Assembly (NCBI GenBank): GCA_018242215.1
Contig: JAFECG010000026.1
Location: forward strand, 62,001-126,000
From: Pseudomonadota bacterium
Lineage (GTDB): Bacteria; Pseudomonadota; Alphaproteobacteria; Rhizobiales; Hyphomicrobiaceae
DNA: 64,000 nucleotides
Reading direction: 5' to 3'
The notes under the pieces are model-generated. The model was not told the DNA's origin. It saw only the letters and a program-made list of their open reading frames with translations, and searched no databases. The position numbers and the translations under genes were made by a program. The stretch's first letter is position 1. Each line of letters starts with the position of its first letter. Shown here one piece after another: positions 1 to 8,313 of this stretch.

Positions 1-1
1 G

Positions 2-313
2 GGTCTGACGCGCGAGACGCTCGAGCCGGTTCTGCAGTATTGCGCCGCGCTCAAATGCGTATCGGATGAGGTCACCTGTCCCGGCTGTAAGCGCCGCACG
101 GAAGTGCAGGGGATCGAGACGCTCGACGAGTATATTCTCAGCAAGAAGGAAGTGATCGTCGGGGACGGCCGCGTCCGTCTCAAGGGCGAGGGCACGGAAA
201 CCGCGACGACGCCATGCCTCGAGACGCTCGCCAAGCAATGGTCGGGCGAGAATTACTGGTTCTGGGCGCGACGCGTCATCCGAAAGCTTCGGCACGGTCT
301 CAGGCGGGCGCAT
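2..313 (+). CDS. Upstream in-frame coding segment, possibly DUF433-like (partial at window edge)
   Basis: The reading frame is open from base 2 with no stop before the methyltransferase that starts at 314, while the other two forward frames close within the first 70 bases. The translation looks protein-like: an LTRETLEPVLQYCA stretch resembles the helix of DUF433 proteins, followed by C-x4-C and CPGC cysteine pairs that could bind a metal, and an acidic/basic linker ending KLRHGLRRAH. Either this is the N-terminal part of a fusion with the methyltransferase, or the end of a separate protein whose stop is missing. The start lies outside the window. The family assignment is weak; the open frame is directly seen. 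Confidence 0.4.
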
Positions 314-1120
314 ATGCGCGGCGAGCCGGTGGCGGGAGAGGGGGAAACGCCGTCGGTCATCCTCATGGAGCCGCAACTCGCCGACAATATCGGAATGGTG
401 GCGCGGGCCTGCGCCAACTTCGGCCTCGACGATCTCAGGCTCGTCAATCCGCGGGACGGATGGCCGAACGAGAAGGCCCGGATCGCAGCATCGGGCGCCA
501 ACTACATCATCGATGACGCGCGCGCGTTCGCTACGCTCGACGAGAGCATTGCCGATCTCAATTGGATCGCCGCGACCACGGCCCGGCAACGGGACCTCAG
601 AAAGCCGGTTTTGACGCCAGAGCAGGCGATCGCCGCAATGCGCTCGCGCATTGCGCGCGGAGAGCGCTGCGGGGTGCTATTCGGTCGGGAACGCAATGGC
701 CTCGAGACGAACGAGGTCGCCTCCGCCGACGCGCTGATCATGATTCCGGTTAATTCCCGGTTCGCCTCGCTTAACTTGGCACAGGCAGTGCTGCTAACGG
801 GATACGAATGGATGCGGGGCGATGCGGGGCGAAGCCTTGGCCGGGTCACAACCTACGAAAAGCCCCTCTCCGAAGGGCTCTACATGGGGCGGGACCGTCC
901 CGCGACCAAGGAGGAACTCATTGGTCTCTTTGAACATTTAGAACGGGAGCTGGAGACGAACGGCTTTTTCAATCCGGCCCATCGGAAAACCGTCGTGTCG
1001 CAAAATCTTCGCACGCTCTTGACCAGACTCAACGCGACGGAGCAGGAAGTCCGCACCCTTCGTGGCATAGTTGCCACGCTCGCACAGGGCAAAGGGAAGG
1101 TCCGGAAAGGGCGGGAATAA
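314..1120 (+). CDS. trmJ: SpoU/TrmH-class RNA 2'-O-methyltransferase, TrmJ type
   Basis: Predicted SPOUT-fold, SAM-dependent methyltransferase for ribose 2'-O-methylation of tRNA, most like the TrmJ group that modifies position 32 of the anticodon loop. The 268-residue product has the first SpoU motif (LADNIGMVARACANFGL) near residue 20 and the second and third motifs (GVLFGRERNGLETNEV and NSRFASLNLAQAV) near residues 125-165, which build the knotted SAM site. The C-terminal 90 residues are helical and charged, as in TrmJ. The ATG at 314 gives the usual family length, but the frame stays open upstream to the window edge, so a longer fused form cannot be excluded. TrmJ rather than another TrmH paralog is inferred from motifs and length. 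Confidence 0.85.
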   Translation: MRGEPVAGEGETPSVILMEPQLADNIGMVARACANFGLDDLRLVNPRDGWPNEKARIAASGANYIIDDARAFATLDESIADLNWIAATTARQRDLRKPVLTPEQAIAAMRSRIARGERCGVLFGRERNGLETNEVASADALIMIPVNSRFASLNLAQAVLLTGYEWMRGDAGRSLGRVTTYEKPLSEGLYMGRDRPATKEELIGLFEHLERELETNGFFNPAHRKTVVSQNLRTLLTRLNATEQEVRTLRGIVATLAQGKGKVRKGRE

Positions 1121-1272
1121 GTGCCTTTATATAGCCAAGTTTTGGGCCGAGCGATGCCAAGACGAAAGGCATACTGGCGATATGCAACGTGGCTAGGTGG
1201 ACAGGCTGCGGGCGGAATCAATTTCGAATTTTGAGATAGAAAAAAAACACCAAGGCTCAACTGGAGATGTGG

Positions 1273-1908
1273 ATGAACACGAGGGCGGGGGTTGTGTTGG
1301 CGGGCGTGATGGCGCTGGCGCTGTGTGGAGCGACGGCACCTGCCGGTGCACAGGAGCTCAGTGAGCATGCCGTAAGATCATTCATGGAATATGCTTGGTC
1401 CCTTACTCCGCAGCAGTTCTCCAAGCCCGACGGATCGGTCATCGTTATCGATAAATCGAAGAAGGCTCAGGTCGAAGTTCCGCTGGACGTCGCGCGGAGG
1501 GTGATCATGGCGGGTCGTCTTTCGGCACATGCGCAGATTTGTGATCTTCGCGACGAGCAGATCCAGAATCATCGTGCCATGATGCGGCGGGAAGAGGCGA
1601 CGAAACGGTGGACGCAGCAGCAACTCGTCTACATTAGCCAGCTGCACCTGACGACCCTGATGCTGATGACCGGTCGCATCCGCCTTGTCGAGCAAGAGGG
1701 TGACAAACAGGTCGTTGTCGATGAGAAGAAAGAGCCGCCGCAGACCTGCACGGCCGAGCAGCGGGCAAAGGTTAAGGAACTGATCGAAGCGTATGTCGCG
1801 GCCAGTCCGCCCCCCAATTTCGCCGAGGCAGGGCAGAAGCCGGCGGCTGGAGCGCCTGTTTCGACTGGTTCGACGTCGGTCAGCGAGACCTCGGTACAGA
1901 AGAAATAG
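1273..1908 (+). CDS. Secreted protein of unknown function
   Basis: A 211-residue protein with an N-terminal signal peptide: basic start, hydrophobic stretch VVLAGVMALALCGATA and a likely cleavage after AGA. The mature part has two cysteines (in HAQICDLRD and PQTCTAEQ) and a helical, charged middle, then a low-complexity Pro/Ala/Ser/Thr tail. I do not recognise a family. An ATG six bases upstream (1267) is possible; 1273 is preferred because GGAG at about 1262 is then correctly spaced. A strong hairpin terminator follows, so it is probably a monocistronic periplasmic protein. Confidence 0.7.
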   Translation: MNTRAGVVLAGVMALALCGATAPAGAQELSEHAVRSFMEYAWSLTPQQFSKPDGSVIVIDKSKKAQVEVPLDVARRVIMAGRLSAHAQICDLRDEQIQNHRAMMRREEATKRWTQQQLVYISQLHLTTLMLMTGRIRLVEQEGDKQVVVDEKKEPPQTCTAEQRAKVKELIEAYVAASPPPNFAEAGQKPAAGAPVSTGSTSVSETSVQKK

Positions 1909-1962
1909 GTCGGCAGAGGCGGTTGACGCAGCCGTCCGACCCCGCTATCAACCACCCTTCCG

Positions 1963-1990
1963 ACGCGGGCCTTTAGGGCCCGCGTTTGAT
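1963..1990 (+). terminator. Rho-independent terminator after the secreted protein
   Basis: A 9-bp GC-rich stem (acgcgggcc paired with ggcccgcgt) with loop ttta and a following T-rich tract ends the upstream transcript before rpsD. Confidence 0.7.
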
Positions 1991-2115
1991 TTCTGCGCAC
2001 CCGTGGCGGGACTGTCGAAGGTCCATGCCTGTCAGCTTTCGAAAGAGGGCAAAGGAGGGGGCGCTCCACGGTCCCGGTCATGTCGGCCGGGCCAATATCT
2101 ATGGAGTGCTAGAAG

Positions 2116-2733
2116 ATGACCAAGCGCATTCGCGCCAAGCATAAGATCGACCGCCGTCTCGGCGAGAACATCTGGGGCCGCCCGAAGAGCCCGCTCAACC
2201 GCCGCGAGAGCCGTCCCGGCCAGCATGGCGAGCGCCGCTCAGGCAAGCTGTCCGACTTCGGCCAGCAGCTCAAGGCCAAGCAGAAGCTCAAAGGCTATTA
2301 CGCATCGATTTCCGAGCGTCAGTTCCGCGCCGCCTATGACGAGGCCTCGCGCCTCAAGGGCTCGACGTCGGAGCATCTGATCGGCCTTCTGGAGCGCCGT
2401 CTCGACGCGCTGGTCTATCGCGCCAAGTTCGTGCCGACCGTGTTCGCCGCGCGTCAGTTCGTCAGCCATGGTCATGTGACGGTCAACGGCAAGCGTGTCA
2501 CGATTCCGAGCTATCGCTTGAAGATCGGCGACGTCATCGAGGTTCGCGAGAAGGCGAAGCAGCTCGCGCTCGTTCTCGAAGCGATCAAGAGCGCCGAGCG
2601 TGACGTGCCCGACTACGTCAACGCCGATCATAACAAAATGACGGCTTCGCTGACGCGCGTGCCGGCGCTCTCGGATGTGCCGTATCCGGTCCAGATGGAA
2701 CCGAACCTCGTCGTCGAATTCTATTCGAGATAA
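2116..2733 (+). CDS. rpsD: 30S ribosomal protein S4
   Basis: Primary 16S rRNA-binding protein that nucleates the small-subunit body. The 205-residue sequence has the S4 N-terminal domain (start [21 protein letters not shown], no zinc cysteines, so the cysteine-free form) and the S4 RNA-binding domain at about residues 95-160 ([25 protein letters not shown]), ending in the conserved [15 protein letters not shown] lies just upstream of the ATG. As in other Hyphomicrobiales it stands outside the main ribosomal operons, near grxD/bolA and the purine genes. A palindromic element directly after the stop may act as its terminator. Confidence 0.98.
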   Translation: MTKRIRAKHKIDRRLGENIWGRPKSPLNRRESRPGQHGERRSGKLSDFGQQLKAKQKLKGYYASISERQFRAAYDEASRLKGSTSEHLIGLLERRLDALVYRAKFVPTVFAARQFVSHGHVTVNGKRVTIPSYRLKIGDVIEVREKAKQLALVLEAIKSAERDVPDYVNADHNKMTASLTRVPALSDVPYPVQMEPNLVVEFYSR

Positions 2734-2742
2734 TTTTTGTTT

Positions 2743-2782
2743 GTCGCTTCCGACTCCGCTGCGCGGAGCCGCCGGAAGCGAC
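2743..2782 (+). repeat. Two-tier palindromic element, copy 1
   Basis: The outer stem gtcgcttcc (2743-2751) pairs with ggaagcgac (2774-2782); the inner stem ctccgc/gcggag (2754-2759/2763-2768) closes on a 3-base loop. The inner core GACTCCGCT-N-CG-GGAGCCG recurs at 12619-12657 and 14288-14328 with different outer stems. It lies 10 bases after the rpsD stop. Confidence 0.75.
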
Positions 2783-3010
2783 GGACTTGTTTCGATGCGG
2801 CTTGCCGCGGGCCGCAGTCGCGGCCTCGGCCTTCAGTCGAAGTGGATTTGGAAGAGGCTGCGGTGAGGCGGCCTTTTTTGTTGTCTTACGGTGGCTATTC
2901 CGCGCGGATCGCGCGGGCCATCTCCGCGGGGCGGCGCTCGCGCCGTCGTCTGGTCGGGCTCTCGGCCCTTGGCTGAAGTGATTGATTTCGTCATTCTCGA
3001 CCGAGGCGGC

Positions 3011-3135
3011 GAAGCCGCGTCGAAGGTCAGTGAGCCATCGTTAGACTCGTCGAAAACGCGATGTCGAGCCTTCGGCTCTTCTTGCACTGAATCTCCGAAT
3101 GATCTCGCGATGCTCGCTCATCCGAGGATGACGAG
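3011..3135 (+). repeat. Dispersed intergenic repeat, copy A
   Basis: About 100 bases containing agactcgtcgaaaacgcg, tgtcgagcc and a terminal gaggatgacga. It is closely related to copy C (18160-18255, opposite orientation) and more loosely to copy B (17231-17372). The element abuts the stop codon of the PqiA-like gene. The rest of the gap 2734-3135 holds the palindrome above and no credible gene. Confidence 0.65.
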
Positions 3136-4302
3136 CTAAGCCGCGCGGCGTCGGCGGGGCTTTGGCGAGGGTGCGATCGAAATGCCGGGACTGGGCGTGA
3201 TCGCGGGGCCACCCCCGGGGCGGCGTTTCATGCGGCGGCTGCTCGGCGGTTCGGCGTTGGCCCAGGCATAAGCGAGCATCGTCATCAATGCGGATGCGGC
3301 GAAGAAATAGACGCCCGGCAAAACGCGGGCTTCCGTATAGCCTGACGAGTTCACGTAGAAGATCATCAGCGCCAGCACCATCACGTCGGTCATCGAATAG
3401 CGGCCGATCCACTCCATCGTCGCAAACGATTTGCGGCGGAAGTCCTGCGGCATGTCGTGCGACGTGATCAGTGTCAGCAGGTAGAAAAGCTTCAGGAAAG
3501 GAAAGAACACTGACACCGCAAAGACCACCGAGCAGAGAAAATATTCGTCGTTCTCGAAGAGCGCGTAGATGATCGTCAGAATCGAATGCTCGTTGGTCCA
3601 GACGTAGACCGTCGTGAAACGGATCGACGGCATGATGAGGCCGAGCGCAAAAAACACGGTCGCGAGAATGATCAGGAAGCTCAGCGCGAAATTGCGCCAG
3701 CCAGACGACGGGCGCTTCTCGCCGGTGTCGGGCTGGGGCAGAACGGGGACGAGTTCGGGCGCGGCCGCCATGCCATCGGTCCGGATCCAAGCGTAGGCGA
3801 GGATCATGAGGACGACAGCGGCGGTGAAGAAATAGACCCCGTTGAGGCTCGAGGCGTCATAGACTCCCTGGCTTTTGATAAAGAAGATCGTCAGCGCGAG
3901 CACGAGCACATCATGCATTGACCATTTTCCGAGCCATTCGAGCGCGCGCAGACGCGTCTGGTGGCGGACGATCTCGGCGGGCGGTAAGGTCGAGACGAGC
4001 AGCAAGTAGAGAAGCTTCGTGACGGGAAGCAAAATCGAGAAGACGAGCACGATCAGGCCGAGGAAGGTCTGCCCGTCCTTCAGCAGCACGTCGACCGTCG
4101 ACAGCAGCGAATGCTCCGTCGTCCAGAGTCCGAATTTCGTGAGCTTCAGAATGGGAAGCGTGATGCCGAGCGCAAGGCAGACGCTCGCGGTCAGGATGGT
4201 CAGCGAGAGAAAGAAGCGCCTGCCGCTCAGCCACATCACCTGCACTGACGGGTCCTTTCGCGGCGAGACGGGCGGTGCTCTGCCGTTCCGTCGAGGCACC
4301 AT
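3136..4302 (-). CDS. Paraquat-inducible protein A (PqiA/YebS)-like membrane protein, two tandem domains
   Basis: Inner-membrane protein of 388 residues made of two homologous PqiA halves (about 23-170 and 205-345). Each half shows the same series: a W/T-T/N-EHS motif (LWTTEHSLLST; VWTNEHSILTI), a hydrophobic pair with LLPVTKLLY / FFPFLKLFY, then EWLGKWSMHDVLVLAL / EWIGRYSMTDVMVLAL, and a last helix ending LAYAW. E. coli PqiA works with the MCE protein PqiB and lipoprotein PqiC in lipid transport across the periplasm; no pqiB or pqiC lies nearby and the cysteine-rich zinc segments of E. coli PqiA are absent, so the partner is unknown. The proline/arginine-rich C-terminus is cytoplasmic-looking. 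The start could also be the Met at residue 23. Confidence 0.8.
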   Translation of the reverse strand: MVPRRNGRAPPVSPRKDPSVQVMWLSGRRFFLSLTILTASVCLALGITLPILKLTKFGLWTTEHSLLSTVDVLLKDGQTFLGLIVLVFSILLPVTKLLYLLLVSTLPPAEIVRHQTRLRALEWLGKWSMHDVLVLALTIFFIKSQGVYDASSLNGVYFFTAAVVLMILAYAWIRTDGMAAAPELVPVLPQPDTGEKRPSSGWRNFALSFLIILATVFFALGLIMPSIRFTTVYVWTNEHSILTIIYALFENDEYFLCSVVFAVSVFFPFLKLFYLLTLITSHDMPQDFRRKSFATMEWIGRYSMTDVMVLALMIFYVNSSGYTEARVLPGVYFFAASALMTMLAYAWANAEPPSSRRMKRRPGGGPAITPSPGISIAPSPKPRRRRAA

Positions 4303-4387
4303 CCGGTTAGGGCAAAATTGAGACGCGCGGGGTCAAGTCATCTGCATGTTCGAAGGGTAGGGAAGCGTGTCCAGCGGAGGTGAGACC

Positions 4388-5485
4388 ATGAGCGAGACGA
4401 GCGAGACACGCGATCCCGCAAAATTCGGTGCGAGCGGTAAGTCGCGTGCGCGCGGCCTGGGATTGCCGATGCCGGGCGAGACGGGACGTTTGAATGCAAT
4501 CACGGACGTTGCAGGCGTGAGGGTCGGCTTCACGACGCTGCGGGAGGACGGCGGCGCAGTCCACACCGGCGTGACGGCGATCTTGCCGCGGGCGCCACAG
4601 GATCTCGTGCATCCAGTTTGGTCGGGCGTGTTTTCGATGAACGGCAACGGCGAGATGACGGGGGCGCATTGGATCCGAGATTCGGGGTGGTTCACCGGGC
4701 CGATCACGATCACCAACACGTTCTCGGTTGGGCTCGCGCATCACGCGACGCTGAAGTGGATGGCGAAACGATTCCCGGCGCTGGGAGAGGATCTCTGGGC
4801 TCTCCCTGTCGCGGCGGAGACCTATGACGGGTTTCTGAGCGACATCTCGGGGTTTCACGTCACGGAGGCGCATGTGATGGCGGCGATTGACAATGCGCGC
4901 TCCGGCCCCGTGGCGGAAGGTTGCGTCGGTGGGGGGACGGGGATGATCGCCTATGAATTCAAGGGCGGTACGGGAACGGCGTCACGGCTCGCTAAAACGC
5001 GGCTCGGCACGCACACGATCGGCGCGCTGGTGCAGGCGAACCACGGCATCAAGCCGTGGCTGACGGTGTGCGGGAAGCCTGTCGGCGACCTGTTGCCCGG
5101 CGACCGCGTCTATCAGACAGAGCGCGGATCAATCATCGTCATCATTGCGACCGACGCGCCGCTGCTGCCGGGACAGCTCGAGCGGCTGGCGCGCCGGGCC
5201 TCGATCGGCATCGGTCGGGGTGGTACACCTTCCGGCAATAGTTCAGGCGACATCTTCCTGGCGTTCTCGACCGCGAATGATCCCGGCGAATTGCCCGAAC
5301 CGGCCGCGTTGACATTCACGGCCGTCAGCAACGACGATCTCGATGCGATCTATCTCGCGGCCGTCGAAAGCGTGGAGGAAGCCGTTTTGAATGCGATGCT
5401 TGCTGCGGAGACGACGACCGGCAAGCATGGCCGTGTCGTCAAAGCGATCAACGCGGACAAGCTGAAGGCGCTCGTCGTCGGATGA
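4388..5485 (+). CDS. P1-family (DmpA/BapA, MEROPS S58) aminopeptidase
   Basis: N-terminal-nucleophile peptidase of the DmpA type, which processes itself into two chains and releases N-terminal D- or L-amino acids or beta-amino acids. The 365-residue product has the conserved start RARGLGLPMPGETGRLNAITDVAGVRVG, a GCVGGGTGM turn, and the GNSSGD motif (about residue 282), whose serine is the autoprocessing nucleophile. The ATG at 4388 is chosen because GGAGGTGAG is spaced just before it; a GTG at 4367 is the alternative. No signal peptide is seen, so it is likely cytoplasmic. Its stop overlaps the next ATG (ATGA), so the two genes are translationally coupled. Exact substrate unknown. Confidence 0.88.
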   Translation: MSETSETRDPAKFGASGKSRARGLGLPMPGETGRLNAITDVAGVRVGFTTLREDGGAVHTGVTAILPRAPQDLVHPVWSGVFSMNGNGEMTGAHWIRDSGWFTGPITITNTFSVGLAHHATLKWMAKRFPALGEDLWALPVAAETYDGFLSDISGFHVTEAHVMAAIDNARSGPVAEGCVGGGTGMIAYEFKGGTGTASRLAKTRLGTHTIGALVQANHGIKPWLTVCGKPVGDLLPGDRVYQTERGSIIVIIATDAPLLPGQLERLARRASIGIGRGGTPSGNSSGDIFLAFSTANDPGELPEPAALTFTAVSNDDLDAIYLAAVESVEEAVLNAMLAAETTTGKHGRVVKAINADKLKALVVG

Positions 5486-5946
5486 GTTCTGAAAATAGCT
5501 TTGCAGATTTCAGATACGATCCAGCCTTCTTCGATCTGCTCACCGGCAGCTATGCACGCCTCATCGGAACGCCGCTTGTTCCCCAAGGCGCCACTCCCTC
5601 GTGGCTTTACGAGGATGCGCCATTCGTCGTCGTCGCGCACAATACCGATGCCGATCCAAAGTTCGTCTACGCGAACAAGCGGGCGCAGGCATGTTTCGAA
5701 TATCCCTGGGACGCGTTCGTCGGCTTGCCGTCCAGGCTTTCTGCGGAAGCTCCGAACCGCGAAGAACGGGCCAGAATTTTGGATGCCGTCTCGCGCAACG
5801 GTTTCGTGCGTGGCTATCGCGGCGTTCGGATTTCGAAATCGGGGCGGCGGTTCTGGATCGATGACGGTATCGTCTGGCAGTTGATCGACGTTGACGGGAT
5901 AAATCGCGGGCAGGCGGCGACGTTTGCGTCGTGGACGGATGTTTGA
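5482..5946 (+). CDS. MEKHLA-domain (PAS-like) protein
   Basis: A 154-residue single-domain protein. The family signatures are clear: GSYARLIGTPLVP, WLYEDAPFVVVAHNTDADPKFVYANKRA, PSRLSAEAPNREERARIL, FVRGYRGVRISKSGRRFWI and a C-terminal GQAATFASW. MEKHLA domains are PAS-related and occur at the end of plant class III HD-ZIP proteins and as stand-alone bacterial and algal proteins; the bacterial function and any ligand are not established. The ATG overlaps the stop of the preceding P1 peptidase by four bases, suggesting a shared role. A 10-bp hairpin terminator follows. Confidence 0.85.
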   Translation: MSSENSFADFRYDPAFFDLLTGSYARLIGTPLVPQGATPSWLYEDAPFVVVAHNTDADPKFVYANKRAQACFEYPWDAFVGLPSRLSAEAPNREERARILDAVSRNGFVRGYRGVRISKSGRRFWIDDGIVWQLIDVDGINRGQAATFASWTDV

Positions 5947-6000
5947 TCATTTCCGTCACCTTCGAACGGTCGAGGATGATGGACGTCAGGGCAAAACAAA

Positions 6001-6030
6001 AGCGGAGCCGAAACGGCTCCGCTTGTATTT
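6001..6030. terminator. Bidirectional terminator between MEKHLA gene and grxD
   Basis: A perfect 10-bp stem, agcggagccg / cggctccgct, with an AAA loop, an A-rich run on the left and T-rich run on the right, so it can stop transcripts from both converging genes. Confidence 0.8.
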
Positions 6031-6048
6031 CCGAATTGTCAGCGAAGT

Positions 6049-6399
6049 TCAGCCGTGGTGATGGCTGTGGGGAATGCCCTTCGCGCAGATCAGATCGTGC
6101 AGCTCACCCGCGGAGTACATCTCGCGCATGATATCGCAGCCGCCAATGAACTCGCCCTTGATGTAAAGCTGGGGAATCGTCGGCCAGTTCGAATACGTCT
6201 TGATGCCTTCGCGCACGCCCTGGTCGTCGAGGACGTTCACATCCTTGAACGGCACGCCGAGGTGCTCGAGGATCTTGACGGCCGTCGCGGAGAAACCGCA
6301 CTGGGGGAATTGCTTCGTTCCCTTCATGAACAGAACGACGTCGTTGTCGGCGATGGTCTTGGCGATTGCGTCGCCGACGGTGGTGGTGTCAGAGGCCAT
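6049..6399 (-). CDS. grxD: Monothiol glutaredoxin, Grx4/Grx5 type
   Basis: CGFS-type glutaredoxin of 116 residues that binds a glutathione-coordinated [2Fe-2S] cluster and delivers it to other proteins. The active-site CGFS has its cysteine at residue 34, preceded by FMKGTKQFPQ; WPTIPQLYIKGEFIGGCDI supplies the cis-proline glutathione site. A His-rich tail (HSHHHG) follows. The start at 6399 fits GGAG just upstream; longer frames add only unrelated residues. It lies directly downstream of bolA on the same strand, and CGFS glutaredoxins and BolA proteins are known to form cluster-bridged heterodimers. Confidence 0.96.
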   Translation of the reverse strand: MASDTTTVGDAIAKTIADNDVVLFMKGTKQFPQCGFSATAVKILEHLGVPFKDVNVLDDQGVREGIKTYSNWPTIPQLYIKGEFIGGCDIMREMYSAGELHDLICAKGIPHSHHHG

Positions 6400-6492
6400 T
6401 CCGAGGCTCCTATCGTGCGGAACGCCGATGCGGCGCACCGTTAATGAGCGAGATGTGGGCGAGACTTGCGCGTTAGTCAATCGGGCGGTTGG

Positions 6493-6729
6493 TCACTCGG
6501 AGGGGAGCGCCGTCGTAAGCTGCAGCGCGTGCAAAACATCGCCCATACGGCCCCCAAGAGCGTCATAGACCATCTGGTGCTGCTGGACGCGGCTCTTGCC
6601 TTTGAAAGCCGCCGAGACGACATGAGCCGCCCAATGGTCGTTGTCGCCCGCCAGGTCCTTGAGATGGATTTCGGCGTCGGGGAAGCGGGTTTTGATCATC
6701 TTTTCGATATCGGCCGCGGCCATCGGCAT
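6493..6729 (-). CDS. bolA: BolA family protein
   Basis: Small 78-residue BolA-fold protein; family members bind a [2Fe-2S] cluster together with monothiol glutaredoxins and take part in iron sensing or cluster trafficking. Visible family features are IEKMIKTRFPDAEIHLKDL at the start, DNDHWAAHVVSAAFKGKSRVQQHQMVYDAL (the class II helix-turn region with the conserved His) and a C-terminal helix. GGAG is 8 bases upstream of the chosen ATG; a second ATG two codons later is possible. It is followed by grxD after 93 bases, so the pair is probably co-transcribed, as in most alphaproteobacteria. Confidence 0.93.
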   Translation of the reverse strand: MPMAAADIEKMIKTRFPDAEIHLKDLAGDNDHWAAHVVSAAFKGKSRVQQHQMVYDALGGRMGDVLHALQLTTALPSE

Positions 6730-6925
6730 GGGTCGTGAACTCCGGATTGTGAGGACTTTCCTCGGGTTCAAGGATCTATGGCTCTTTCCATCAGATCCGA
6801 CAAGGTGCTGGATCAGCAATTCTTATCAAATTCTCACGCGATTGCGATTGGACGTTATCGACCCAGTGCGTTATCCATTCGCACATCGGGAGCAACTGTT
6901 CCCAAAAAGTCTAATGGAGGACACC

Positions 6926-7015
6926 ATGAAGACCTGGACGAAACCGGAAGTTCGCGAGCAGGAAGTCGGCCTCGAAGTGACGTCGTACCTTCCGGCCGAG
7001 ATCGACCTCATCTAA
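6926..7015 (+). CDS. pqqA: PqqA, precursor peptide of pyrroloquinoline quinone
   Basis: A 29-residue ribosomal peptide from which PQQ, the cofactor of methanol and other alcohol/sugar dehydrogenases, is made. The sequence begins MKTWTKPEV and has the diagnostic E-x3-Y core (LEVTSYLPAEID), with Glu17 and Tyr21, the two residues that PqqE cross-links and that form the PQQ skeleton. The SD (ATGGAGG) is 4-6 bases upstream. No pqqB, C, D, E or F lies near: the gene stands alone with its own terminator, so the biosynthetic genes must be elsewhere. Methylotrophs often carry such extra or separate pqqA copies. Confidence 0.9.
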   Translation: MKTWTKPEVREQEVGLEVTSYLPAEIDLI

Positions 7016-7040
7016 GTCGATCGGCTCGATTTGAATTCAA

Positions 7041-7080
7041 GCGCGGCGGCAGGTTATCCTGCCGTCGCGTTTTTCATTTT
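7041..7080 (+). terminator. Terminator of pqqA
   Basis: A 12-bp stem (7042-7053 with 7058-7069, one G-T pair), loop ttat, followed by a long T-rich run. A strong terminator 26 bases after the pqqA stop makes pqqA a monocistronic unit. Confidence 0.85.
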
Positions 7081-7174
7081 GTGCTCTCTTCACGCATGGA
7101 AACGCCCGCTGCGGGCAGGGCAGCGGGCGTCTCTCTGGCGCCGGAACGGGGGGAGGCCCGGCGCACTTGCGAGC

Positions 7175-7993
7175 TTAGTGTTGCTCGCAATCGATTGTGA
7201 CCTTGAACCACGGAAGGTCGAGCTTGCATTTGCCGGATTTGGTTTTGGTCAGAACCTTATCCAGGGACAGATCGCCGATCTTGAGCTTGCCGAGTGCGCC
7301 TGCGATGTCGTTGCCCTTGCCCGAATCCGTGTCGCCATTTTCATCGGCCGGAGCAGCAGGATCGGCATTTGCCGACTTGGTTTCGGGCGTTGTCTTCGCC
7401 TGGTCAGGCGAAGCTGGTGGTGCTTTCGCTTGCTCAGTGTTGGCGGCGGCCTTCGCATCGGGTGCGGCTGCTTCCTTCGCCGGAGCGGGAGCTGACGTAG
7501 CCGGTGTATCGTTCTTCGGAGCTGCCGAGTCTGCCGGCGCCGCTGCGGTAATGTCGGGCTTCTTTTCGGTGTCACCGGCGCCGCACAACTGAAGATCCTG
7601 AGGTGCCGGTTTCCAGATCATCGTCTTCGACAGGAACTTCAATCCGGCGTAGCCGACCACCTTGAGATTGCCATTCGAGAGTGGCGTCAGCTCGACGTCG
7701 TACTTGCGGCCCTTCTCCGGAGAAAAGATCCAGCCGTTGTCCCAGCGGCCGCCCCCGACGGGCTTGACGTCGCCGATGATCTGCTTGCCGCAGCCGTCAG
7801 CATCGGCTGATGACTTCACCCAGACGACATTGCCGCAAAGGGCGTTGCCGCACGTTTCGATCTTGATGGCGCCGCGGCCCGTATCATTCATCCAGACGCC
7901 GGTCGGATCGGATGCGGCCGATGCACTTTCGAGCAGAGCCGGAGTCAATGAGAAGGCGACCGCAAGAGGTGCGATATATTTCGTTACCCGCAT
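7175..7993 (-). CDS. DUF2147 secreted protein with a low-complexity linker
   Basis: A 272-residue exported protein. Residues 1-27 form a signal peptide (ending ASAASD). Residues 28-140 match DUF2147: DPTGVWMNDTGRGAIKIETC, LCGNVVWVK and RKYDVELTPLSNGNLKVVGYAGL with WKPA. This small beta-barrel domain is common in periplasmic proteins of unknown function. A long Ala/Pro/Lys/Asp-rich linker (about 145-225) leads to a short conserved C-terminal segment, KLKIGDLSLDKVLTKTKSGKCKLDLPWFKVTIDC, with two cysteines. An SD (aaggat) precedes the ATG. The role is not known; cell-envelope location is inferred from the signal peptide. Confidence 0.8.
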   Translation of the reverse strand: MRVTKYIAPLAVAFSLTPALLESASAASDPTGVWMNDTGRGAIKIETCGNALCGNVVWVKSSADADGCGKQIIGDVKPVGGGRWDNGWIFSPEKGRKYDVELTPLSNGNLKVVGYAGLKFLSKTMIWKPAPQDLQLCGAGDTEKKPDITAAAPADSAAPKNDTPATSAPAPAKEAAAPDAKAAANTEQAKAPPASPDQAKTTPETKSANADPAAPADENGDTDSGKGNDIAGALGKLKIGDLSLDKVLTKTKSGKCKLDLPWFKVTIDCEQH

Positions 7994-8313
7994 GACGAGA
8001 TCCTTTTTTGCGAGATCAGGTTTGCTTCGGTGATCAATTTCGCGGTCTTTGTGCCCGAACGAGCCGGACAGGGATGTTCCCTCAGGAACAAGACCAGAGC
8101 GTCGCCGATGGCCACGGCGTTACCTAACGCCGAATTCGGAGATTTTTCTCCGCAGGCCCATGAAACGAACCTCAGAATACTGACGTAACCGATCATGCAC
8201 GAGCGAGAAACAGTCGCAGCCAGGCAACGGCGTTCAATTACTCCGTTTCTACCGCGTCCCGGTTTCGCTCCAGATTGAAAAATTTTTAACGTTCTCGAAC
8301 AGGAGACATTCCG
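7994..8313. other. Intergenic region between divergent secreted-protein genes
   Basis: No credible gene. It contains the divergent promoters and one perfect hairpin, tgttcc-ctca-ggaaca (8075-8090). I see no recognisable operator. Confidence 0.5.

Noticed and set aside
8075-8110. EcfG promoter at ggaac (8085)
   Set aside because: No CGTT-type -10 element at 16-17 bases; ggaac here is one arm of a hairpin.
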